Part shown: positions 45,693 through 52,869 of the stretch, piece by piece | Position numbering within the stretch: position 1 is the stretch's first letter | Layout of the letters: every line of letters begins with the position of its first letter | From: Metabacillus niabensis | Lineage (GTDB): Bacteria > Bacillota > Bacilli > Bacillales > Bacillaceae | NCBI RefSeq assembly: GCF_902829255.1 | Contig: NZ_CADEPK010000353.1 | Location: 1 to 64,000, forward strand | DNA: 64,000 bases | Reading direction: 5' to 3' | Made by a program: the position numbers and the translations under genes | The notes under the pieces: model-generated | Told to the model about the DNA's origin: nothing | Seen by the model: only the letters and a program-made list of their open reading frames with translations | The model's database searches: none

Positions 45693-45714
45693 TTTAAACA
45701 AAATTTAAACAAAA
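45693..45714 (+). promoter_or_regulatory. Tandem 11-bp direct repeat, likely response-regulator operator of the ABC transporter
   Basis: TTTAAACAAAA occurs twice head to tail without a gap. The pattern is a pentamer repeated after six bases (TTTAA-N6-TTTAA), the layout of SpaR/NisR boxes, placed just upstream of the probable promoter (TATGCTATACAT about 30 bp further). OmpR-family regulators bind such 10-11 bp direct repeats. Confidence 0.6.
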
Positions 45715-45766
45715 CCGATCCTTCGATTTAACCAACGTCACCTATGCTATACATGAGGTGATAAAA

Positions 45767-46702
45767 ATGAACGAAACATTAATAAAAACAACGAATTTAA
45801 CAAAATCATTTAAAGGAAATCGTGTTGTAGATAGGTTGAATTTATCGATTGAAAAAGGAGAAATTTATGGATTTCTTGGTCCGAATGGGGCTGGAAAGAC
45901 GACGACGATACGGATGCTGCTTGGGTTAATGAAGCCATCGAGTGGTGGCATTGAGCTATTTGGTGAAAATGTGAAAGGCAATCATTTAAAAGCATTAAAA
46001 AAAATTGGTTCATTAGTTGAGTCTCCCTCTTATTACGGGCATTTAACAGCTCGAGAAAACTTAGAGGCTGTGCGGAAAATTCTTCAAGTACCAAAAAGCC
46101 GAATTGATGAGGTGTTAAAAATTGTTCGGTTAACCAAGGATGCGGACAGAGCTGTGAAAGGCTATTCTCTTGGGATGAAGCAGCGACTTGGCATTGCATC
46201 AGCGATTTTAGCAAATCCAGAGCTACTCATTTTAGATGAACCGACAAACGGACTGGACCCTTCCGGAATCCATGAAATACGCGATTTGATTAAAAGAATG
46301 CCCAAGGATTATGGCATTACTATCTTAATTTCTAGTCATTTGTTAAGTGAAATTGACCAGATGGCGACGAAGGTTGGCATTATTTCAAAGGGAAATATGA
46401 TTTTCCAGGATTCAATTGAAGTCCTTCGTAATAAAGCGAGAGCAAAAATCGCCATTAAGGTAAAGGATACGATGAAGGCAAAAACTCAGTTACTGACAAT
46501 GGGACATATTGTAGAAAACGAGAATGATTATTTGCTATGTGAGGATATTTCCGATGGACAAATCGCAAGCATTATTACACACCTAGTTCAGCATGGCCAT
46601 GAGATTTATCGTATTGAGGAAAAACGAAAATCGTTGGAAAGCATCTTCCTCGACTTAACGAATGAAGGAGGAACGCAGCATGTTGGCGGCACTGCAAGCT
46701 GA
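45767..46702 (+). CDS. ABC transporter ATP-binding protein, lantibiotic-immunity/bacitracin-resistance type
   Basis: 311 residues from ATG at 45767 (GAGGTGAT upstream; GTG at 45758 overlaps that site). Walker A GPNGAGKTT, Q-loop GSLVESPSYYGHLTARENL, signature YSLGMKQRLGIASAI, Walker B LLILDEPTNGLDPSGI, switch ISSHLLSE. Belongs to the LanF/BcrA subgroup. The C-terminal 90 residues form the regulatory extension of that subgroup. First gene of a transporter operon; two permeases overlap downstream. Confidence 0.92.
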   Translation: MNETLIKTTNLTKSFKGNRVVDRLNLSIEKGEIYGFLGPNGAGKTTTIRMLLGLMKPSSGGIELFGENVKGNHLKALKKIGSLVESPSYYGHLTARENLEAVRKILQVPKSRIDEVLKIVRLTKDADRAVKGYSLGMKQRLGIASAILANPELLILDEPTNGLDPSGIHEIRDLIKRMPKDYGITILISSHLLSEIDQMATKVGIISKGNMIFQDSIEVLRNKARAKIAIKVKDTMKAKTQLLTMGHIVENENDYLLCEDISDGQIASIITHLVQHGHEIYRIEEKRKSLESIFLDLTNEGGTQHVGGTAS

Positions 46703-47387
46703 TTTATTAAAGGTCAAACGGAAATGGTTTTGGTTTCTCGTTTTTCTAGGTCCGTTCGGTGTAATTTCACTACAAATGGTGAATTACGGGGTTCGCTATG
46801 ACTATTTAGTTGGTGGAAGCAAGGATGTTTGGCGGGATTTACTCGGTAATCTTAATAGTTTTACATCACTGGCACTATTGCTAGGAATTACGATTTTAGC
46901 ATCACAAATTGCTTCAATCGAGCATCAACAGAGCTCCTGGAAGCATCTTCTAAGCTTACCGATAAAACGTCGGGTCGTATATTCATCTAAGTTTTTTATT
47001 ATTTTGTTTATGCTCCTTCTATCATGTGTCCTTTTATTCGTTGGAACGATTTTTTTAGGACTTGGATTAGGGTTTGGCTCTTCCCCAATGCCGCTCGATG
47101 ATATTTTAATCAGCAGCTTTTATCCATTAATTGCTGGACTGCCAATTTTAGCGATTCAAACTTGGCTTTCGATTACATTTGACAATCAGGCGATTCCGTT
47201 AACGATTGGAATTTTCGGGACAATTGCTCCTTTCTTTTCAAGCAATATTCCTGATTGGTTCATTTGGAAGTGGCCAACATTAATGGGGGATCAGGAACCT
47301 ATTTGGTATGTAGCAGCTGGACTAGCTGTTGGCATCGTCATTCTTTTCCTTGGGATGATTGATTTTCAAAAAAGGGATGTGAAATAA
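46680..47387 (+). CDS. ABC transporter permease, LanE/MutE-like
   Basis: 235 residues from ATG at 46680 inside the end of the ATPase gene; GGAGG lies eight bases upstream. Six hydrophobic helices in the ABC-2/LanE pattern (KVKRKWFWFLVFLGPFGVISLQMVNYGVRYDYL...; HQQSSWKHLLSLPIKRRVVYSSKFFIILFMLLL). The motif WKHLLSLP is typical of lantibiotic-immunity permeases. It would form a heterodimer with the next permease. Confidence 0.88.
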   Translation: MLAALQADLLKVKRKWFWFLVFLGPFGVISLQMVNYGVRYDYLVGGSKDVWRDLLGNLNSFTSLALLLGITILASQIASIEHQQSSWKHLLSLPIKRRVVYSSKFFIILFMLLLSCVLLFVGTIFLGLGLGFGSSPMPLDDILISSFYPLIAGLPILAIQTWLSITFDNQAIPLTIGIFGTIAPFFSSNIPDWFIWKWPTLMGDQEPIWYVAAGLAVGIVILFLGMIDFQKRDVK

Positions 47388-48121
47388 TGTTTTGGAATTT
47401 AGTGCAATCTGAATTTTTAAAAATGCGGAAAACTTATATATGGCTTTTATTATTTGTCAGTCCAGCGTTCGCATTTGTTGCTGGATTTCTGACCGAGCAG
47501 GTTGAAGGGGCACCAAATGAATGGGTGATCCCACTGGTTATTATGACACCCATCCATACCATCTTGTTCCTCCCTCTCATTATTGGTGTGTTTACAAGCT
47601 TCTTATGCCGATATGAGCACAAGAATGGCGGATGGAAGCAATTATTAAGTCTTCCTGTGAAAAGAACGAATGTGTATCTATCGAAATTCTTTCTTACGAT
47701 TATGCTTATTGCGATTAACCAAGGTCTTGTTTTAGTAGCATGGCTTGCGATAGGGTTTATTAAAGGATTTGAAGACCCGATTCCTTATGATGTCATGGTA
47801 AGGAGCTTTGTTGGCGGATGGATTGCCACCCTTCCCCTTGCTGCAATTATGTTACTCATATCGATGGCATGGTCTAGCTTCGCCGCACCTTTAGCATTTA
47901 ACGTAGTGTTTACAGTACCGAATATTTTAGTAGCAAACTCAGAAACATATGCACCCTTCTATCCATGGGTCCAACCATTCCTCACAATGATTCCAAAAGG
48001 TGGCGAAGGACCATGGGGCGGATTTTTCATGTCATTCGAATCACTCGTCTATGCAATAATCGGCGGATTTATCCTCTTCTTCGCCAGCGGTCTTATCTAC
48101 ATCAACAAAAAGGCAGTGTGA
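47387..48121 (+). CDS. ABC transporter permease, LanG/MutG-like
   Basis: 244 residues, starting one base before the previous stop (TAATG). The same fold as its neighbour: SEFLKMRKTYIWLLLFVSPAFAFVAGFL..., GGWKQLLSLPVKRTNVYLSKFF, six helices. With the ATPase and the other permease it makes a LanFEG-type pump that expels peptide antibiotics from the membrane. No lantibiotic biosynthetic gene is in the window, so it would be self-standing resistance rather than producer immunity. Confidence 0.88.
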   Translation: MFWNLVQSEFLKMRKTYIWLLLFVSPAFAFVAGFLTEQVEGAPNEWVIPLVIMTPIHTILFLPLIIGVFTSFLCRYEHKNGGWKQLLSLPVKRTNVYLSKFFLTIMLIAINQGLVLVAWLAIGFIKGFEDPIPYDVMVRSFVGGWIATLPLAAIMLLISMAWSSFAAPLAFNVVFTVPNILVANSETYAPFYPWVQPFLTMIPKGGEGPWGGFFMSFESLVYAIIGGFILFFASGLIYINKKAV

Positions 48122-48144
48122 GTAGCAATTTGGGGACTCAATTT

Positions 48145-48409
48145 GGGGACTGTCCCCAAAACAGTGCAGTCCCCAAAGTTATAACACTAAAAACACCGTT
48201 TGGGGGACTGTCCCCAAATCAACAGATTTTCCCTTTTATGCTGCAACAAACCTTATTCTATCAAGATTGGGGACAGTCCCCCACTTTAATGACATTAGCT
48301 CAAATCCCGCGCAAAACACCCTTTTCGGGGACTGTCCCCAAAAAACTCCCAACCTCCTCTCCTTCCGCCAAAAAGGGACTAATGGCCTATTCGGCGGGGG
48401 ACTGTCCCC
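48145..48409. repeat. Five exact GGGGAC-N-GTCCCC palindromes at near-regular spacing
   Basis: Copies at 48145-48157, 48203-48215, 48269-48281, 48327-48339 and 48397-48409; start-to-start distances are 58, 66, 58 and 70 bp. A half-copy (TTTGGGGACTCA) lies at 48130-48141. The spacers are unrelated to each other. Placed between the permease stop and the DUF4178 gene. Confidence 0.92.
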
Positions 48410-48520
48410 AAAAATCCATTAAAATTATCTGGAAAATGCGAAACTTTCTCCTATTTAATTCGTATTAGGTGTTGTGAGATGATTATAGTATGTTTAAGGA
48501 TATGAAGTTGAGGTGGGTGC

Positions 48521-49030
48521 ATGAGTTTTTTTAGCAGGTTGTTTGGAAAGAAGGACGATGCTCCTAGGTCCGTCGAGGAACGGAATGTATTTAATCTTCA
48601 GCCAAATGATATTGTGACATATGATTTAGAGGATTATAAGGTTGTTGGAAAGATTAGTTATGATGACCATGGCTTCAAATGGTATGCATACCAGCTTGAA
48701 GGTGTCGCAAAAACGATTTGGTTAAGCGTTGAGATGGACGATGAGCTTTACCTTGGTATTTATGAAAAGGTAAAATTAAAGCTGGATGAACCGATCCCGA
48801 AAAAAATTCGTCATGAGGGAATTACTTATTACCTAGATGAATCAGGGAAAGCACGCGTAACTGGCATTGGAAGAAATCAGAATATTAATGGTATGATTTG
48901 TGAGTACTATGATTATTGTGATGAAGAAGAAGAAAAGTACCTCTCTGTTGAAAAATGGGGAAGCGAAATTGAAGTAAGTGCTGGTTATGATATTGAAGAA
49001 TATGAATTAAAATTTATTGCAAGCAAATAG
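48521..49030 (+). CDS. DUF4178-domain protein, first gene of PspA operon
   Basis: 169 residues, soluble and acidic, beta-rich (VFNLQPNDIVTYDLEDYKVVGKISYDDHGFKWYAYQLEG...; NGMICEYYDYCDEEEEKYLSVEKWG). This is the DUF4178 pattern. GAGGTGGGTGC precedes the ATG. The next gene, pspA, follows after 12 bp, so the two are co-transcribed. DUF4178 is repeatedly found beside PspA, DUF350 and aminopropyltransferase-type genes; function unknown. Confidence 0.8.
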   Translation: MSFFSRLFGKKDDAPRSVEERNVFNLQPNDIVTYDLEDYKVVGKISYDDHGFKWYAYQLEGVAKTIWLSVEMDDELYLGIYEKVKLKLDEPIPKKIRHEGITYYLDESGKARVTGIGRNQNINGMICEYYDYCDEEEEKYLSVEKWGSEIEVSAGYDIEEYELKFIASK

Positions 49031-49042
49031 GAGGAATAAACA

Positions 49043-49711
49043 ATGTTCAAATTTTTTAAACGTGTAAAAACAGTTGTTGACTCAGAGCTTAATGCATTAT
49101 TAGACAAAGCAGAAGATCCAGTAAAAATGCTAGACCAATTTATGCGCGATATGGAATCAGATATTCGCGAGGCAGAAGCAGCTGTTGCTAAGCAAATTGC
49201 CAATGAAAAAATGCTGCAAAAGAAATATGAAGAAGCACAAAAAATGGTTGAAAAGCGTGAAGAACAAGCGCTTAAAGCAGTTGAAGCTGGAAACGATGAT
49301 TTAGCTCGCCGCGCGCTAGAGGATAAAAAGCTTCACACACAAACAGCGGAAACATTAAAGGAATCATACGAACGTGCGAAGCTTGATTCTGAAGCTGTGC
49401 GTAAAAAGCTTGATGAAATGAAGGCTGAATATTATCAAATGAAGCTAAAAAAGGATTCCTTAAAAGCTCGTGCGGAATCTGCGAAGGCAAAAACAAAAAT
49501 GAACCGTACCCTTTCTGGTATTGGCTCTGATGAATCAAAACGAGGCTTCGAACGAATGGAAGAAAAGGTTCTCCAATTTGAAGCAGAAGCAGAAACAAGT
49601 GAAGACTTACGCTCTTCAAACAAAAGCCTTGATGATGAATTCGAATCATTAGAAAAAAATGATGTTGATGACGAGCTTGCTGCGTTAAAACGTAAATTAG
49701 GAAAAGAATAA
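49043..49711 (+). CDS. pspA: PspA/IM30-family protein
   Basis: 222 residues, almost entirely alpha-helical and charged. FKFFKRVKTVVDSELNALLDKAEDPVKMLDQFMRDMESDIREAEAAVAKQIANEKMLQKKYEEAQKMVEKREEQALKAVEAG is the PspA/LiaH signature: an N-terminal amphipathic membrane-binding helix then a long coiled coil. These ESCRT-III-like proteins assemble on damaged membranes. GGAGGAATAAAC precedes the ATG. Context with DUF4178 and the downstream genes points to an envelope-stress system distinct from lia. Confidence 0.92.
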   Translation: MFKFFKRVKTVVDSELNALLDKAEDPVKMLDQFMRDMESDIREAEAAVAKQIANEKMLQKKYEEAQKMVEKREEQALKAVEAGNDDLARRALEDKKLHTQTAETLKESYERAKLDSEAVRKKLDEMKAEYYQMKLKKDSLKARAESAKAKTKMNRTLSGIGSDESKRGFERMEEKVLQFEAEAETSEDLRSSNKSLDDEFESLEKNDVDDELAALKRKLGKE

Positions 49712-49757
49712 CGACCTATTACGTACACACTACAAGTGAATCAAACAAATAAGTATG

Positions 49758-49807
49758 AAGGGACTGTTTCAATGTGAGGGCTCATCCTTACTAAAAACAG
49801 CCCCTTT
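49758..49807 (+). terminator. Imperfect hairpin between pspA and the lipoprotein gene
   Basis: AAGGGACTGTTT pairs with AAACAGCCCCTTT (one mismatch) across a loop of about 25 bases. The T-tract is weak (TTTATC), so it may only reduce read-through within the operon. Confidence 0.5.
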
Positions 49808-49852
49808 ATCATGAAAACAAATTCATATTCCAAAATGAAAGAGGGTGAGTCA

Positions 49853-50464
49853 ATGAAAAAACCACTTCTTTTTGTTATGCTATCTTTTTCACTCCTTTTA
49901 GCCGCTTGTGGAAATATTGAGGGATCAACGAGCGGAACGATTTTCAAAGATGAAATAGCTGAATATATCGATACAAATTATATCCTTCAAGACGTTGTCA
50001 CAGGTCAGTCAGGATCAAATGACATCTCAGAAATCTACCTCGCAGAAAACAAATCAATCGATGAAGTGTCAAAAGAGCTACAAGATCATGAAAAACCACG
50101 TGAAATAAGCGAAAAGGTCAATAATAAGCAAGTCCTTATTTACCAGGATGTTTTTATTAGTCTAACTCTTTCAGAAGATAATCAGGATGACACAATGGTC
50201 GAAATATCCTCCTATGACTTTGTCCGGAACAATTATCATCCTAATTATTTCAATGGATTATTTGCATTATGGATTTTAGATGATATTCTTAGGGACGATA
50301 ATTGGGCAAACAAAAGAGAAAGAAAATGCTCTGCAACAAATGATGACTGCTATCAAGGATATGGAGCATCAGGCGGTACATATAAAAGCTCAACAAGCGG
50401 TTCCACTTCTGTAAGAGGAAGCACGTCAACCGTTCGTGGTGGCGGACCTGGTGCCGGAAAATAA
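49853..50464 (+). CDS. Lipoprotein, DUF4247 type
   Basis: 203 residues from ATG at 49853 (GAGGGTGAG upstream). Lipoprotein signal LSFSLLLAACGNIEG. The mature part ends in a serine/threonine/glycine-rich region (TSGSTSVRGSTSTVRGGGPGAGK), and has two cysteines (RKCSATNDDCYQGYG). It matches DUF4247, known beside DUF350/DUF4178 in Bacillus. It should be anchored outside the membrane, where it may sense or bind the product of the operon. Confidence 0.75.
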   Translation: MKKPLLFVMLSFSLLLAACGNIEGSTSGTIFKDEIAEYIDTNYILQDVVTGQSGSNDISEIYLAENKSIDEVSKELQDHEKPREISEKVNNKQVLIYQDVFISLTLSEDNQDDTMVEISSYDFVRNNYHPNYFNGLFALWILDDILRDDNWANKRERKCSATNDDCYQGYGASGGTYKSSTSGSTSVRGSTSTVRGGGPGAGK

Positions 50465-50572
50465 AATTTCATTATGCTCAAAAAAGAGTACAGAGGGAAA
50501 CCTCAGGAGAAACTCAACAAAATTTGCTTTTTTAGTTTTTACAAAAAATGAATATGAGAAAGGATGAATCAG

Positions 50573-50968
50573 ATGGAACCATTTATTTTAACGGCTGTCT
50601 ACTTCTTAATTGCCATTATTATTGTACTTATTGGATTAGTTATTTTCGAATTCCTTACAAAGAAATATAAAGACTGGGATGAGGTACTAAACGGAAACCA
50701 CGCTGTCTCTCTATCAATTGGTGGGAAAATCGTCGGTATCTGTATTATTCTTTCATTCTCGATTTACCATAGTGCGAATGTGCTAGATACATTGATTTGG
50801 GGCGCATACGGAATTTTATTGCAAATGGTTGCTTATCTTCTATTTGAGCTTTTCACAAGAAAATTCTCTGTTGAAGAACAATTGCAAAAGGGAAATATTT
50901 CAGTCGGGATTATCAGCATGTGTGTATCGATCGGCCTTGGATTTGTCATCGGTGCATCGATTACGTAA
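50573..50968 (+). CDS. DUF350 (YjfL-like) membrane protein
   Basis: 131 residues, four hydrophobic helices with acidic and lysine residues in loops (FLTKKYKDWDEVLNGNHAVSLSIGGKIVGICIILSFSI...; EEQLQKGNISVGIISMCVSIGLGFVIGASIT). The repeated GN-x-A/S-V-x-I/L pattern is typical of DUF350. ATG at 50573 is correctly spaced from AAAGG. It is encoded 22 bp before the aminopropyltransferase gene. Confidence 0.8.
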   Translation: MEPFILTAVYFLIAIIIVLIGLVIFEFLTKKYKDWDEVLNGNHAVSLSIGGKIVGICIILSFSIYHSANVLDTLIWGAYGILLQMVAYLLFELFTRKFSVEEQLQKGNISVGIISMCVSIGLGFVIGASIT

Positions 50969-50989
50969 CATAAGGAGACGACTTTTATA

Positions 50990-52540
50990 GTGAGTGAGAA
51001 AAAAAATAAACAAAGCAAAGCGATTTATTGGGCTTCGGGGATCGTTTCCGTTTGCGGGATTATCTTCGAGGTTCTATTCGGCGCAGCTGGTTCTTATTTA
51101 CTTGGTGATGGTGTAAAGCAATACACCCTCACCATTTCTCTTTTTCTAACCGGAATGGGAATCGGTGCGTCAATAAGTGAAAGAGTAACAAAAAATTTAA
51201 TATTATCATTTGTTTGGATTGAATATCTCATTGGAATTCTAGCCGGATTTTCAACCTTCCTCCTCTTCGGGGTATCCGCGTTTTTAAGTGAAGGAATGGA
51301 TTCGTTATTCCTTTATACAATTACATTAGTTGTTGGAGGATTAACAGGTGTTGAATTACCGATTTTAATTCGTAAAGCAAATGAAATTGGTGTCACCGTT
51401 CAAAAAAGTACTGCACGAGTGCTTTTTTCAGATTACGCAGGTGGATTAATTGGCGGTATCCTCTTCGTCTACTTGTTTCGACCAGAGTTTGGCCTAGTGA
51501 AAACAGCGTTTATCGTAGCATTAATAAATGTCATCGTGGCACTCTGGATCCTTCTCTATTTTAAAAAGGAAATAAAAACGTTCAAGCGCCATTTCACAGC
51601 TGGAATTGCGATCTTCCTCCTGCTCATCGTCGGCATATTTTTCGGTGAGGAAACAGCGTTTACGTTTGAACAAAAGCTTTACCGAGATCCGATTATTTAT
51701 ACAGAGCAAACCGCCTACCAGCAAATCATTTTAACAAAGGAACAAGGTGATTTGCGTCTTTTCCTTGATGGCCAGCTGCAATTTAGCTCAACAGATGAGC
51801 ATCGCTATCATGAGACACTTGTTCACCCTACAATGGCAACAGCGGAGAAAAGAGAAAACATTCTTATTCTTGGCGGCGGTGACGGCTTAGCCTTACGCGA
51901 GCTGCAAAAATATGATGAGGTTAAATCGATGACACTCGTAGACCTTGATCCAAAGGTCGTTGAGCTCGGTAAAACGAATCGTGATATCGTCACATTAAAT
52001 AAACATTCGTATGAGGATGAACGTGTCAATGTTGTTAACGAGGACGCGTTTCAATATTTAAAAAGGGACAAGCAATTTTACGACGTCATTCTCGTTGATT
52101 TGCCTGACCCGAATAATGAATCATTGAACAAGCTGTATACACTTGAGTTTTATCAGCTGCTGCGAAATCATTTAACACCAGGCGGCTCAATGATGATCCA
52201 GGCAACGAGCCCAACGTTTGCAACAGAGGTTTATTGGTCGATTAACCAAACCGTTCAGGCTGCTGACCTACAAACAGCCAACCTTCACGTAGATGTCCCA
52301 AGCTTTGGAGATTGGGGATTTGTTCTTGCGAAACGAGAGCCCGTCAACCTAAAGGATGCAAAAATAACCGTCGAAACGGAATTTTTAACGAATGATGTCC
52401 TCGATGGTCTTACAACGTTCGGCAAGGATATTGACAAAGATATCGTCGATGAAAAGGGGCGAAAAGTACCAATCGAAACAAACACACTAACCCGTCCAAC
52501 GATTATCGAAAAATACGAAAAAGCATGGAAAAGCTACTAA
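50990..52540 (+). CDS. Membrane-integrated spermidine/spermine-synthase-like protein
   Basis: 516 residues. N-terminal seven to eight helices (about 12-215), then a spermidine-synthase fold: LRLFLDGQLQFSSTDEHRYHETLVHP, nucleotide motif ILILGGGDGLALRELQKYDEVKSMTLVDLDPKVVELG, and the catalytic-type aspartate in DVILVDLPDPNN. Residues binding decarboxylated S-adenosylmethionine or SAM appear kept. Membrane fusions of this kind occur in bacteria; the true substrate is not known. It may modify a lipid or lipid-linked amine rather than free putrescine. GTG start at 50990 after AAGGAG. Last gene of the pspA operon. Confidence 0.88.
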   Translation: MSEKKNKQSKAIYWASGIVSVCGIIFEVLFGAAGSYLLGDGVKQYTLTISLFLTGMGIGASISERVTKNLILSFVWIEYLIGILAGFSTFLLFGVSAFLSEGMDSLFLYTITLVVGGLTGVELPILIRKANEIGVTVQKSTARVLFSDYAGGLIGGILFVYLFRPEFGLVKTAFIVALINVIVALWILLYFKKEIKTFKRHFTAGIAIFLLLIVGIFFGEETAFTFEQKLYRDPIIYTEQTAYQQIILTKEQGDLRLFLDGQLQFSSTDEHRYHETLVHPTMATAEKRENILILGGGDGLALRELQKYDEVKSMTLVDLDPKVVELGKTNRDIVTLNKHSYEDERVNVVNEDAFQYLKRDKQFYDVILVDLPDPNNESLNKLYTLEFYQLLRNHLTPGGSMMIQATSPTFATEVYWSINQTVQAADLQTANLHVDVPSFGDWGFVLAKREPVNLKDAKITVETEFLTNDVLDGLTTFGKDIDKDIVDEKGRKVPIETNTLTRPTIIEKYEKAWKSY

Positions 52541-52560
52541 AGCAAAGCGAGCAACCTCTT

Positions 52561-52573
52561 GGGGACAGTCCCC
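52561..52573. repeat. Last GGGGACAGTCCCC palindrome
   Basis: Exact copy, 20 bp after the aminopropyltransferase stop. No further copy is seen from here to 64 kb. Confidence 0.92.
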
Positions 52574-52705
52574 AATGAAGGATGCTCGTTTTTATTATAT
52601 TTGTTTGTCGACAAATTACGACAATTACACATATAATCTAGGAAAAAAGAATGATGTGATGAGGCATTTTATGATAGAATGTAAGAAAAAATAGAATTAT
52701 TCTAC

Positions 52706-52790
52706 TAAAAAGGCAAACTCATCGAAAGGTGAAGACGCAAAGCTACAGACCTAAAGGAAACTATGGTGGCTGAGTTACCAAAGGAATAGC
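52706..52790 (+). promoter_or_regulatory. Cyclic di-GMP-I (GEMM-I) riboswitch aptamer
   Basis: The conserved GEMM-I core is readable in order: GGCAAACTCAT, CGAAAG tetraloop, GACGCAAAGCT, CAGACCTAAAGG, ACTATGGTGGCTGAGTTACC. The GAAA tetraloop and the CCTAA...TATGG receptor, both diagnostic, are present. A terminator hairpin follows directly, and the next gene is a GGDEF-EAL gene, as typical for this riboswitch. A promoter lies upstream but is not mapped. Confidence 0.93.
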
Positions 52791-52791
52791 G

Positions 52792-52826
52792 AAAAAGGTT
52801 ATTACCAATGGGAAATAGCCTTTTTT
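52792..52826 (+). terminator. Terminator acting as riboswitch expression platform
   Basis: AAAAAGGTTATTACC and GGGAAATAGCCTTTTTT form the stem, ending in six T, between the aptamer and the GGDEF-EAL start codon. Ligand-dependent termination is inferred from this arrangement. Confidence 0.85.
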
Positions 52827-52869
52827 ATTTACACAATTTACTTTTAGTGACTAACTGTGAGGTACTACG

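Noticed and set aside
48145-48409. Palindrome array as a CRISPR
   Set aside because: The repeat is only 13-17 bp, spacing is uneven, orientation varies, single copies occur elsewhere, and there are no cas genes.
47965-48468. 167-codon plus-strand frame across the permease end and the palindrome array
   Set aside because: It runs in another frame through the permease gene and then through repeats; low-complexity shadow without a ribosome-binding site.
31292-52573. Palindromes as rho-independent terminators
   Set aside because: The arms are separated by one base, so a hairpin would lose most of its pairs, and no T-tract follows most copies. Several genes near them have separate proper terminators.
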